DNA from: Bacteroidota bacterium
Lineage (GTDB): Bacteria > Bacteroidota > Bacteroidia > Flavobacteriales_F > PHOS-HE28
Length of the DNA: 14,922 bases
Reading direction: 5' to 3'
Assembly: GCA_963169595.1 (NCBI GenBank)
Contig: CAUJFM010000104.1
Location: 1-14,922, forward strand
Within the stretch, counting starts at the first letter, position 1; every line of letters begins with the position of its first letter. Below the pieces are notes generated by a model. The model was not told the origin of the DNA. It made no database searches and worked only from the letters and a program-made list of their open reading frames with translations. Shown piece by piece: positions 1-6,781 of the stretch. The position numbers and the translations under genes were made by a program.

Positions 1-2
1 GT

Positions 3-1067
3 GAAGGCGAGCTCGTGTGGGCGCAAGGGACCGGGTCAAGCGGTGCCGACCTGGGCCTTTCCATGGCGCTGGATGCGGAGGAGAACATCTGGATCACGGG
101 ATCCTTCGAGGGCACGGTGGACTTCGATCCCGGAACAGGCACATCGCCCCTGATCTCTGCCGGGGCATGGGACATCTTCGTCACCAAACGGTCCGCGGAC
201 GGCGAGCTGGTCTGGGCCGGCCGCATGGGTGGCGTGGAGAACTTCGACACAGGCTACGACATTACCGTGGACGCCGAGGGCAACGCGATCGTGACCGGTT
301 CCTTCTTCGGCAGCGGCGACTTCGATCCCGGTGCGGGCGTGCACACCCTCACCGCCAGTTCGCTGGGGTCTGACGAGGTGTTCGTGCAGAAGCTCTCCCC
401 GTCCGGCGAGTTCTGGTGGGCGAAGGCGCTGGGCGGTGAAGGCGCCGACCTGGGCTACGGTGTTGGCGTGACCAGTGATGGCCGCGTGCTGTTGACCGGC
501 TTCTTCAGCGGAACGGCCGACATGGATCCCGACCCCACGGCGGTGTTCGAGCTGACCACCGGATCGTCGAACTTCTTCGAAGCCTTTCTGTGTGAGCTCG
601 ATCCCGATGGGGCTTTCCTAGGAGCCAGCCAGTTCGCGGGGGCGGGGAGCATTGCCACACAGCCCATCGCCATCGGTCCGGATGATGCCGTGACCATCGC
701 CGGGCATTTCGAAAGCACGGTGGACATGGACCCCGGCGCGGCCGAGGAGCTGGTGACCAGCAGCGGTTTCCGTGATGCCTTCGTGGTGCGGCTGGCCGAT
801 CCGGTCGCCGGGCTGCCTGCTGTCGATGAACCAGCCACGCTCCTGCTCTTCCCCAACCCGGCAACGGACCACATCACCGTCGACCTGGATGCGTCGGTCG
901 TCGGCGCCCGGTACGTGGTGCTCGACGAACTGGGTCGAGAGGTGGCACAGGGGAGGGTGGATGGCGTGCGGATGCGCCTTCCTGTGGATGGTCTGACCGC
1001 CGGCCAGTATCAGCTCCTAGTGAAGTCCCCTGGTGTTCGGGCCGCCAGCTTCGTGGTGGTGCGCTGA
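3..1067 (+). CDS. Secreted beta-propeller-like repeat protein with T9SS type A sorting domain (5' end cut off)
   Basis: The frame is open to the left edge, so this is the C-terminal 354 residues of a longer protein. It is built of repeats of about 67 residues. Each has a Trp-Ala strand, a Gly/Asp-rich turn, a TG-F segment and a D-F/M-D-P motif; the DFDP/DMDP motifs begin at residues 40, 106, 173 and 241 of the visible part. This resembles SBBP/delta-60-type repeat proteins that fold as beta-propellers. From about residue 280 a classic Bacteroidota Por secretion-system tail begins with LLLFPNP and ends in a short beta-rich domain with VLDELGREV and GQYQLLV. Such tails send cargo through the T9SS to the outer surface, where they are removed. 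The ligand or role of the repeats is unknown. The first in-frame GTG (15) is not a real start, because repeat sequence continues upstream of it. Confidence 0.88.
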   Translation, partial: EGELVWAQGTGSSGADLGLSMALDAEENIWITGSFEGTVDFDPGTGTSPLISAGAWDIFVTKRSADGELVWAGRMGGVENFDTGYDITVDAEGNAIVTGSFFGSGDFDPGAGVHTLTASSLGSDEVFVQKLSPSGEFWWAKALGGEGADLGYGVGVTSDGRVLLTGFFSGTADMDPDPTAVFELTTGSSNFFEAFLCELDPDGAFLGASQFAGAGSIATQPIAIGPDDAVTIAGHFESTVDMDPGAAEELVTSSGFRDAFVVRLADPVAGLPAVDEPATLLLFPNPATDHITVDLDASVVGARYVVLDELGREVAQGRVDGVRMRLPVDGLTAGQYQLLVKSPGVRAASFVVVR

Positions 1068-1192
1068 AGCAGCGGAGGGCTTGGAACCAGAGTGGGAATC
1101 AGGTGTATCACGTGGGATGAGCAGCTGGGAACGTGCTGCCCAACGCCTACGTGGTCCCGGCGACCGAACTTCGTCCGCTATCCATCGGACCC

Positions 1193-1759
1193 ATGCAGGA
1201 GCATCAGCACGAGACCTTCTCCCACCAGGACCTGGCCGGACAGGACCTGCGCGGCCGCCGCTATGAGGACTGTCGCTTTGAGCGCTGCGATCTGTCAAAG
1301 GCGGACCTGTCCAAGACCCATCTGCTGCGCTGCACCTTCGTGGACTGCGACCTGTCCATGGTGAAGTTGGTCAGTACATCGTTGCAGGAGCTGGAGTTCC
1401 GTGGTTGCCGGCTGCTCGGCCTCGATCTCAGCGTGTGCAAGCCGATGCTCTTCTCCGCGCGCTTCATCGATTGCCGGTTGGACCATGCGCTGCTGACCGG
1501 CCCCTCGCTGAAGGGCCTTCGGTTCGAGCGATGCTCCATGAACGGGACCGATCTCACGGGTGCCGACCTGCGCGAGGCGGTGCTCGACCACTGCGATCTG
1601 CAGGATGCGGTGTTCCAGCGATGCGACCTGCGCGGTGCGGACCTCAGCACGGCGCGCGGGTTCCGCATCGATCCGGAGGCGAACCGCCTGGAAGGCGCAC
1701 GTTTCGATGTGCAGGGCGCCCTCTCGCTGCTTGGGAAGTACGGCGTGGTGGTGGAATAG
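1193..1759 (+). CDS. Pentapeptide-repeat protein, cysteine-rich
   Basis: This 188-residue protein consists almost wholly of A(D/N)LXX-type pentapeptides from about residue 12 to 155, which fold as a right-handed quadrilateral beta-helix. Ten cysteines (27, 32, 47, 52, 72, 82, 94, 114, 134, 144) replace the usual Ala at the i-2 position. Many are exactly 20 residues apart, one full coil, so they should stack in ladders. A register break lies near residues 83-93 (CKPMLFSARF). The tail after residue 158 (DPEANRLEGARF to LLGKYGVVVE) is non-repeat and resembles the tail I recall from Bacteroidota pentapeptide proteins. I prefer ATG 1193 over the in-frame GTG at 1133, because the extra 20 residues carry no repeat signal. 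The family includes Qnr and MfpA, DNA mimics that act on gyrase. The N-terminal FSHQDLAGQDLRG is Qnr-like, but gyrase binding is inference only. Confidence 0.85.
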   Translation: MQEHQHETFSHQDLAGQDLRGRRYEDCRFERCDLSKADLSKTHLLRCTFVDCDLSMVKLVSTSLQELEFRGCRLLGLDLSVCKPMLFSARFIDCRLDHALLTGPSLKGLRFERCSMNGTDLTGADLREAVLDHCDLQDAVFQRCDLRGADLSTARGFRIDPEANRLEGARFDVQGALSLLGKYGVVVE

Positions 1760-1792
1760 CACCGCAACATGGCATGTCCTGTCGCCGCCGTG

Positions 1793-1800
1793 TAACTTGC
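1793..1800 (+). promoter_or_regulatory. Possible -7 box (TAACTTGC) upstream of the HipA-like kinase
   Basis: TAACTTGC is close to the Bacteroidota TAnnTTTG -7 consensus but has one mismatch. It lies 40 bases before the kinase ATG, in the 81-base gap after the pentapeptide gene. I see no clear -33 TTG. It would give the kinase-DUF3037 pair its own transcript. Confidence 0.35.
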
Positions 1801-1840
1801 CCCCAAGGTCCCGGCGCACTGGAAGTCGGGCATCGAACCC

Positions 1841-2635
1841 ATGAGCTCTGAGGACCACTTGCGTACGGTCACGGTAACGCGCTATATCACGCCGTTGCGT
1901 GAGGGTGGATCGTTGCCCGCCTTGGCGGAAGCGGACGACGGCTTCAAGTACGTGTTGAAGTTCCGGGGCACCGGCCACGGACCGAAAGCGTTGATCTCCG
2001 AACTGATCGGCGGCGAGGTGGCGCGTGCCTTGGGCCTGCGGGTTCCGGAGCTGGTGTTCGCGGAACTCGATGAGGCCTTCGGACGCACGGAAGGGGATGA
2101 GGAGGTCCAGGACCTGTTGAAGGGTAGCAAGGGGCTTAACCTAGCGCTGCACTTCCTCCCGGGCGCCATCACCTTCGATCCGGCGGTGACCGCAGTGGAC
2201 CCCGACCTGGCCTCCCGCATCGTGTGGCTGGACGCGTTCCTGACGAACATCGACCGCACGGCGAAGAACACCAACATGCTGATCTGGCAGAAGGAATTGT
2301 GGTTGATCGACCACGGGTCCTGCTTGTACTTCCAGCACAGCTGGATCCATTGGGAACAGCATGCCAAGGGTCCGTTCGAGTTGGTCAAGGACCACGTGCT
2401 GTTGCCGCAGGCGGCCCGGCTTGCCGAGGTGGATGCGGAGTTCACACAGCGCCTGACGCCGGACGTGTTGCGGCACATCGTGGCGCAGGTGCCCGATGCC
2501 TGGTTGCAGTGGGAGGGCGTGGAAGAGACACCCGAGGCGCTGCGCGCTGTTTACCTCGACTTCCTGCTGATGCGCCTGGCGCACTCCGTCGTGTTCACCA
2601 ACGAAGCACAACATGCACGGCAGGCAATTGTATGA
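1841..2635 (+). CDS. HipA-like kinase (HipA_2 type)
   Basis: This 264-residue protein matches the short HipA-related kinase family (HipA_2) found without a HipB partner. Visible kinase features are K40 in YVLKFRG (ATP-binding lysine), E54 in the ISELIGGEVARALGL helix, the catalytic loop N136-I-D138-R139-T to N143-T-N145, and the metal-binding D157-H-G159 in WLIDHG, which stands in for DFG. All are intact, so the protein is probably an active protein kinase. HipA itself phosphorylates glutamyl-tRNA synthetase; the target here is unknown. No helix-turn-helix antitoxin gene is adjacent. Instead the downstream DUF3037 gene overlaps its 3' end by 23 bases, which implies translational coupling and joint function. 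I recall this kinase-DUF3037 pairing from other bacteria, but its biochemical role is not known to me. Confidence 0.85.
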   Translation: MSSEDHLRTVTVTRYITPLREGGSLPALAEADDGFKYVLKFRGTGHGPKALISELIGGEVARALGLRVPELVFAELDEAFGRTEGDEEVQDLLKGSKGLNLALHFLPGAITFDPAVTAVDPDLASRIVWLDAFLTNIDRTAKNTNMLIWQKELWLIDHGSCLYFQHSWIHWEQHAKGPFELVKDHVLLPQAARLAEVDAEFTQRLTPDVLRHIVAQVPDAWLQWEGVEETPEALRAVYLDFLLMRLAHSVVFTNEAQHARQAIV

Positions 2636-2996
2636 GTATGCCGTGATCCGGGTACTGCCGGTATTGGAGCGTGAGGAGTTCCTGAACGTGGGCGTCATCC
2701 TCTTTTCCAAACGGGCCAAGTGCATCCAGGTGCGCATCGCCTTGAACGAGGCCCGGCTTGGCGCATTCACGAACGACATCGACCTGGAGCAGGTCCGCAT
2801 GAACTTGCGGTCATTCGAACGGATCGCCGCGGGTGACGCGGATGCCGGTCCCATCGCCGCACTGGATGTGGCGGAGCGCTTCCGGTGGCTCACGGCCGTG
2901 CGGAGCACCGCGATACAGACCTCGCGTCCACATCCGGGCCTGAGCGAAGACCTGGATAGGACAACGGACCGCTTGTTCCGGGAGTTGGTGCTGTGA
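2613..2996 (+). CDS. DUF3037 family protein
   Basis: This small protein of 127 residues carries the DUF3037 hallmarks in order: YEYAVIRV (7-14), REEFLNVGVILF (20-31), a helical middle, and ERFRWLTA to IQTSRPHPGL (88-110), which is the conserved Phe-Trp, Gln-Ser and His-Pro-Gly region. The ATG at 2613 lies inside the kinase gene and gives a 23-base overlap. It is the right start because family members begin only a few residues before YEYAVIR. It has no signal peptide or membrane segment, so it should be cytoplasmic. Function is unknown. The overlap with the HipA-like kinase suggests that the two act together, for example as kinase and regulator or substrate; that is inference. Confidence 0.88.
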   Translation: MHGRQLYEYAVIRVLPVLEREEFLNVGVILFSKRAKCIQVRIALNEARLGAFTNDIDLEQVRMNLRSFERIAAGDADAGPIAALDVAERFRWLTAVRSTAIQTSRPHPGLSEDLDRTTDRLFRELVL

Positions 2997-2998
2997 AA

Positions 2999-3013
2999 GC
3001 CGGTGCACCCGGC
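2999..3013 (+). terminator. Weak hairpin after the DUF3037 gene
   Basis: GCCGG-TGCAC-CCGGC forms a 5-bp GC stem with a 5-base loop, starting 2 bases after the DUF3037 stop and followed by GCCTTTCG. The position fits a terminator, but the stem is short and there is no real T run. The rest of the gap to 3132 holds no gene that I can support. Confidence 0.22.
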
Positions 3014-3132
3014 GCCTTTCGACTGGGTCATTGATGAAGCAGCGGGTGCTGGAATGCGCCGGAGCACAAGCTGCTTGTGGCCCGACCGCCATCCCCCAAG
3101 GGTGTGTGCATCCGGGTGGTTGAAGACCATGG

Positions 3133-3825
3133 TTGCGACGTGTTTCCCACCTTCGCTCCAGGCATCCTTGGCTGGCCCCCCTGCACGCCACCTTCAAGCG
3201 CCATGCGAACGCGGAGAACGCCGCAACCATGAGTGCGTGCATGAAGGACCGCTTCCCCTTCTTCGGGATCAGAACGCCGGATCGGCGCGAATTGGTGAAG
3301 GAGCACATCGCACGGCACGGTCCGCCCACGCTGGATGAACTGCCGGCCATTTCGCGTTCGGTCTTCGCATTACCGCAGCGCGAACTGCACCAGGTGGCGG
3401 TGGACCTGCTGATGAAGCATGCGAAGCGATCGGGCCCGGATCACCTACCGTTGCTGGAGTAGCTGATCACCACGAAGAGCTGGTGGGACAGCGTGGATGC
3501 CTTGGCCGTGAACGTCGTTGGCGTGATCCAAAAGAAGTATCCGAAGGAGGTCCCGAAGTGGAACAAGCGCTGGATCAACAGCTCCGACCTGTGGTTGAAC
3601 CGCACCGCGATACTTTTCCAGAACCGTTGGAAGGACGACACCGATCGTGCATGGCTCTTCGCCAATGTCGACCAGCACGCCACGCACACCGACTTCTTCA
3701 TTCGGAAGGCCATCGGCTGGTCCTTACGGGAATTGGGTGCCACGGACCCGGGCGCGGTGCACGATCTCGTGCATACGCGCATACTGTCGCCGCTGAGCGT
3801 ACGCGAGGCATTGAAGAACCTGTAG
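3133..3825 (+). pseudogene. AlkD-like DNA alkylation repair gene broken by an amber codon
   Basis: One continuous frame encodes an AlkD-type HEAT-repeat DNA glycosylase, very similar to the intact copy at 5082-5756. About three quarters of residues match over the C-terminal 119. It is cut by a single TAG at 3460-3462, exactly where the intact copy has GAG (LLE-E-LITTKSWWD becomes LLE-stop-LITTKSWWD). The reading frame does not shift. The N-terminus is also damaged: no in-frame ATG precedes the conserved HPWL motif, only a TTG at 3133. Catalytic residues (WW-D in SWWDSVD, Arg in LNRTAILFQ, Trp in IGWSLRE) all lie after the stop, so the first fragment (109 residues) cannot be a working enzyme. 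Many differences from the paralog are synonymous, which suggests that inactivation is recent. A base-call error, or readthrough, is the alternative. Confidence 0.85.
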
Positions 3826-3882
3826 GCTTCGCGCCAATAGCTGCCGGACCGCGCTCTTCCGCGCACCGATCCCGGGGCCCCC

Positions 3883-3890
3883 TACCTTCG
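3883..3890 (+). promoter_or_regulatory. -7 box TACCTTCG directly before the LOG-family gene
   Basis: TACCTTCG fits the Bacteroidota TAnnTTTG -7 element with C for the third T. Only 4 bases separate it from the GTG start at 3895, so transcription would begin at or beside the start codon. No -33 TTG is evident. The same eight bases occur on the other strand before the helicase gene. Confidence 0.55.
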
Positions 3891-3894
3891 CCGC

Positions 3895-4443
3895 GTGCAA
3901 AACATCGCTGTCTTCTGCGGGGCCAGCACCGGCCACGACCCGGTCTATCTGGAATCTGCGCGCACCGTGGGCCGATCATTGGCCGCGCGGGGCATCGGGG
4001 TGGTCTATGGCGGCGGGCATGTGGGCCTGATGGGCGCGGTGGCCGATGCCGCCATGGCCGCCGGCGGAAGCGTGGTGGGTGTGATCCCCACCTTCATGAC
4101 GCACAAGGAGCTGGCGCACGACCGCATCACCGAGCTGGTGATGGTGCGGGACATGCACGAGCGCAAGATGGTGATGCACCAGCGCAGCCAGGCGGTGATC
4201 GCCCTGCCGGGCGGTTTCGGCACCATGGATGAGCTGTTCGAACTGCTCACCTGGCGGCAGCTGGGCCTGCACGCCAAACCCATGGGCCTGCTGAACGTCA
4301 ACGGTTACTACGATGGATTGCTGGCCCAGATGAAGCACATGGAGCGCGAGGGTTTCCTGCACGACAGCACCCGGGTGATGGCCGCCACCGATGTGGACGT
4401 TTTGGTGAACGCCCTGCTGGCGAACATCGTGCGCGTGGGGTAG
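3895..4443 (+). CDS. LOG-family protein (cytokinin riboside 5'-monophosphate phosphoribohydrolase type)
   Basis: This 182-residue Rossmann-fold protein has the full LOG (TIGR00730) signature. It starts IAVFCGAS (4-11), then has GGGHVGLMG (39-47), the Arg-Lys pair in MHERK (R90, K91), and the nucleotide-binding PGGFGTMDE (105-113). Length is normal for the family. LOG enzymes split nucleoside 5'-monophosphates (AMP or cytokinin nucleotides) into free base and ribose 5-phosphate in the cytoplasm; many bacterial members act simply as nucleotide phosphoribohydrolases. GTG at 3895 is the only sensible start, because the family motif begins four codons later. It converges on the four-helix-bundle gene with only 6 bases between stop codons and no terminator. 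The exact substrate cannot be read from sequence. Confidence 0.92.
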   Translation: MQNIAVFCGASTGHDPVYLESARTVGRSLAARGIGVVYGGGHVGLMGAVADAAMAAGGSVVGVIPTFMTHKELAHDRITELVMVRDMHERKMVMHQRSQAVIALPGGFGTMDELFELLTWRQLGLHAKPMGLLNVNGYYDGLLAQMKHMEREGFLHDSTRVMAATDVDVLVNALLANIVRVG

Positions 4444-4449
4444 GAGGGC

Positions 4450-4941
4450 TCAGTCGTCGTCGCCATCGAACAGCGTATCGGGGTCGAAGGGGATGTCCTC
4501 ATCGGGATCCTTGTCATGCGGCCCAACGCCCGGCGGGTTGAAGAGCCCCCAGCGGTCGATGATGTAGTTCTCCTTGTCGAAGCCGGCCACCCAGTCGATG
4601 AACAGCAGCCGGAACTCCTCCATCTCGGCGCGCAGCAGATCGAAGTACTGCGGTTCGTTGAAACCGAACATCTCCAGACCGCGCAGGCCCAAGATCAGGT
4701 CGCGGGCGGCCTTGCGGATGATCACCGCGTTCTCCATGCGCAGGTCGTAGAGGTCGCCGCCTTCCGCACCGGCGATCTTCACGGGGATGAGCATGGCATC
4801 GGCCTCCATGGTCTGCATCTGGTGCTGGAGCATTTCGTCGGCTTCGGGCGCGGCATCCAGGATCCGGCTCACCAGCTCATGGATCTCCATCGCCTTCCGG
4901 TAGACGGGTAGTTGCTCGTGGGGGCGGAGTTCGCGGGGCAT
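4450..4941 (-). CDS. Four-helix-bundle (S23/bAvd-like) protein with acidic tail
   Basis: This 163-residue helical protein begins LPVYRKAMEIHELVSRIL (11-28). It continues with two long amphipathic helices around 41-58 and 66-92 and a last helix around 98-119 ending in FIDWV. The pattern resembles the four-helix-bundle family that includes S23 (encoded in 23S rRNA intervening sequences) and the Avd protein of diversity-generating retroelements. No rRNA or reverse transcriptase is nearby, so it is a stand-alone member. After residue 141 comes a strongly acidic tail (DKDPDEDIPFDPDTLFDGDDD). The ATG at 4941 is preferred; in-frame codons upstream to 5031 give an unlikely Trp/Thr-rich extension. Function is unknown, and the family match is by helix pattern, not by a catalytic motif. 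Confidence 0.65.
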   Translation of the reverse strand: MPRELRPHEQLPVYRKAMEIHELVSRILDAAPEADEMLQHQMQTMEADAMLIPVKIAGAEGGDLYDLRMENAVIIRKAARDLILGLRGLEMFGFNEPQYFDLLRAEMEEFRLLFIDWVAGFDKENYIIDRWGLFNPPGVGPHDKDPDEDIPFDPDTLFDGDDD

Positions 4942-4957
4942 GTGGCGGATGTTGTAC

Positions 4958-4965
4958 CGAAGTTC
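4958..4965 (-). promoter_or_regulatory. Weak -7-like box GAACTTCG before the four-helix-bundle gene
   Basis: Read on the - strand this is GAACTTCG, one base off the local TAnnTTCG pattern, 16 bases before the ATG at 4941. The same eight bases occur on the + strand at 1167-1174, 18 bases before the pentapeptide gene. The repeated position is suggestive, but the first T is missing in both. Confidence 0.25.
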
Positions 4966-5081
4966 GTGAACAGGCCCGATCCACCAAACCGTTCGGGTCC
5001 ATGGCGTGTGGACCGCTTTCGTCGTGATCATTCACGCCGGTCGTTGGATACTGCTCACATTTGACCACTATCGCACCTCCC

Positions 5082-5756
5082 ATGGCCTCACTTCATCCCT
5101 GGCTCACCCCGTTGCGCACGGCCTTCGAGCACCATGCGGATCCGGCGAACGCCGCACCCATGGAGGCCTACATGAAGGGCGTGGCGCCCTTCTTCGGCAT
5201 CAAGACACCGCTGCGGCGTGCCCTGGTGAAGGAGCACATCGCCCTGCATGGACCGGCGCCCCTCGATGAACTGCCGCAGATCGCCCGGTCGGCCTTCGCC
5301 TGCCGGGAGCGCGAATTGCATCAGGTGGCCGTGGACCTGTTGATGGCCCATGCCCGCAAGCTCGGCCCGGAGCACCTGCCCCTGCTGGAGGAGCTGATCA
5401 CCACCAAGAGCTGGTGGGATACGGTGGATGCGCTCGCGGTACATGTGGTGGGTGTTATCCTGAAGCGGTACCCGAAGGAGGTCGCGCGATGGAACAAGCG
5501 GTGGATCACCAGCAAGGACCTGTGGCTGAATCGCACCGCTATCCTCTTCCAGAACCGGTGGAAGGCGGATACGGACCAGCAGCTGCTCTTCGCCAACATC
5601 GAGCGGCATGCCGCACACTACGACTTCTTCATCCGGAAGGCCATCGGTTGGTCGTTGCGTGAGCTGGCCGCCACGGACCCGGATGCCGTGCGCCGCTTCG
5701 TGCGCAACCATGCACTGGCTCCGCTCAGTGTGCGCGAGGCGCTGAAACACCTGTAA
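5082..5756 (+). CDS. AlkD-type DNA alkylation repair glycosylase (intact copy)
   Basis: This 224-residue, all-helical HEAT-like repeat protein is of the AlkD family. AlkD enzymes remove positively charged alkylated bases (N3- and N7-alkylpurines) from DNA by holding the backbone rather than flipping the base into a pocket. With the ATG at 5082, the active-site residues fall at W112 and D116 (KSWWDTVD), R151 (LNRTAILFQ) and W190 (RKAIGWSLRE). That is exactly three positions after W109, D113, R148 and W187 as I recall them for Bacillus cereus AlkD. An in-frame TTG at 5061 would add seven residues; the ATG directly before SLHPWL is more likely. The gene is monocistronic, divergent from the four-helix-bundle gene and convergent with the epimerase (16-base gap). 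It is the working paralog of the broken copy at 3133-3825. Confidence 0.93.
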   Translation: MASLHPWLTPLRTAFEHHADPANAAPMEAYMKGVAPFFGIKTPLRRALVKEHIALHGPAPLDELPQIARSAFACRERELHQVAVDLLMAHARKLGPEHLPLLEELITTKSWWDTVDALAVHVVGVILKRYPKEVARWNKRWITSKDLWLNRTAILFQNRWKADTDQQLLFANIERHAAHYDFFIRKAIGWSLRELAATDPDAVRRFVRNHALAPLSVREALKHL

Positions 5757-5772
5757 GTACCCAGAGTGGCCG

Positions 5773-6717
5773 CTAGCGCGTCCCGTTGATCTGAAGCCAG
5801 AGCCGCTCCAGTCCGGTGGCAAGGGGAACGGTCGTGCGGAAACCGAGCACGTCCATGGCTTTCTGCGGGTCCAGCACATTGGCCGGGATGGCCGCCGGTG
5901 CCGTGCCCCGCACTTCGGTGGCGATGGGGTGGCCCACCACGCGCTCCAGCAGTTGCAACAGCTCGCCGAGGGAAGTGCCGATGCCGGTGCCGACGTTGAG
6001 CACCGCGTGGTCCACAGGACGATCTACCGCAGCGAGGATTGCGGTGGTCATGTCGTCCACATGCAGAAGGTCGCGCGTCACCGCAAGGTCGTTCCACACC
6101 TCGATGGGTCTGTTCGCCGCGATGCGCGCCATCCAATGTTCCACCACACCCTGTGGGCGCTGGCGGGGCACCGGGTCGCCATAGACGTTGCCTGGACGCA
6201 GGATCACGTGCTCGAAGCCGTGCTGCTTCGCGGCAAGGCCCAGGTACGACTCGAAGAGCAGCTTGGAGATGCCGTAGGCCGAAATGGGCCGCGTGAGCGC
6301 ATCCTCCGGGATCGGCAGCCGATCGGTGGGGCCATAGACGGTGCCACCGGAAGAGAGGAAGACCACGCGTCGAACCCCCGCGGCGCGCACGGCCTCGAGC
6401 AGACGCAGACCGCCTTCCACGTTGGTGCGCTGGTCGGCCTGCGGGTCCTGTTCGGCGGTGGCGGGTACGGTGGACCAGCCGAGATGCAGCAGGGTGTCCA
6501 CACCGTTCAATGCTTCCTGGTGTACCCGACCGCGATCTTCATAGAGCGGTGCCGTCCGCACCAGGTCCTTCGGGAAGGACCACATGGCCGATGGCTGGTC
6601 CCCGCTATGCAGGGCCCTGATCGTCGTGGTCGCAATGCCGGATCCTGCGCGCTCCATGAGGCGCTGCATCAGGTTCCGCCCGATGAAGCCGGATGCGCCG
6701 GTGATCGCGATCTCCAT
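5773..6717 (-). CDS. NAD-dependent epimerase/dehydratase (extended SDR, GalE-like)
   Basis: This 314-residue extended short-chain dehydrogenase/reductase is likely a nucleotide-sugar 4-epimerase or dehydratase. It has the NAD-binding GASGFIG (7-13) at the very N-terminus, SSGGTVYG (122-129), the catalytic pair Y148-xxx-K152 in SAYGISK, and the substrate-domain motif RPGNVYGDPVPRQRPQG followed by TRDLLHVDDMTTAI. These match UDP-glucose 4-epimerase-like enzymes that supply sugars for surface polysaccharides. That would fit the glycan cluster further right, although this gene is on the opposite strand. It lies 64 bases downstream of the DEAD-box helicase in the same direction and may be read through from it or from its own box at 6724-6731. 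The exact sugar substrate cannot be told from sequence. The N- and C-termini are complete. Confidence 0.9.
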   Translation of the reverse strand: MEIAITGASGFIGRNLMQRLMERAGSGIATTTIRALHSGDQPSAMWSFPKDLVRTAPLYEDRGRVHQEALNGVDTLLHLGWSTVPATAEQDPQADQRTNVEGGLRLLEAVRAAGVRRVVFLSSGGTVYGPTDRLPIPEDALTRPISAYGISKLLFESYLGLAAKQHGFEHVILRPGNVYGDPVPRQRPQGVVEHWMARIAANRPIEVWNDLAVTRDLLHVDDMTTAILAAVDRPVDHAVLNVGTGIGTSLGELLQLLERVVGHPIATEVRGTAPAAIPANVLDPQKAMDVLGFRTTVPLATGLERLWLQINGTR

Positions 6718-6723
6718 GCGGAC

Positions 6724-6731
6724 CGAAAGTT
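6724..6731 (-). promoter_or_regulatory. Possible -7 box AACTTTCG before the epimerase gene
   Basis: On the - strand AACTTTCG sits 6 bases before the epimerase ATG. It differs from TACTTTCG, the box before the flippase gene, only in its first base. If used, it would give a nearly leaderless transcript. Read-through from the helicase gene is the alternative. Confidence 0.35.
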
Positions 6732-6781
6732 GGGTAATGTCAGCTTACCGGCCTGCAGGAGGCGGTCACCGCTGGCACCCG

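Noticed and set aside
1121..1139. GCAGC/GCTGC hairpin after the T9SS protein as a terminator
   Set aside because: Only 5 bp with a 9-base loop, no T run, and more than 50 bases after the stop.
3031..3123. Short frame of about 27 codons between DUF3037 and the AlkD pseudogene
   Set aside because: No motif, no start signal, and unremarkable composition.
3493..3825. A separate 110-residue gene downstream of the amber codon
   Set aside because: It is in the same frame as 3133-3459 and continues the same AlkD fold without a gap; the ATG at 3493 is an internal codon. Treated as one pseudogene.
5066..5073. CACTATCG as a -7 box for the intact AlkD gene
   Set aside because: Two mismatches to the local TAnnTTCG pattern; no better than chance.
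6762..6772. Palindrome GCGGTCACCGC between helicase and epimerase as an operator or terminator
   Set aside because: Too short, single occurrence, no T run; expected by chance at this GC content.
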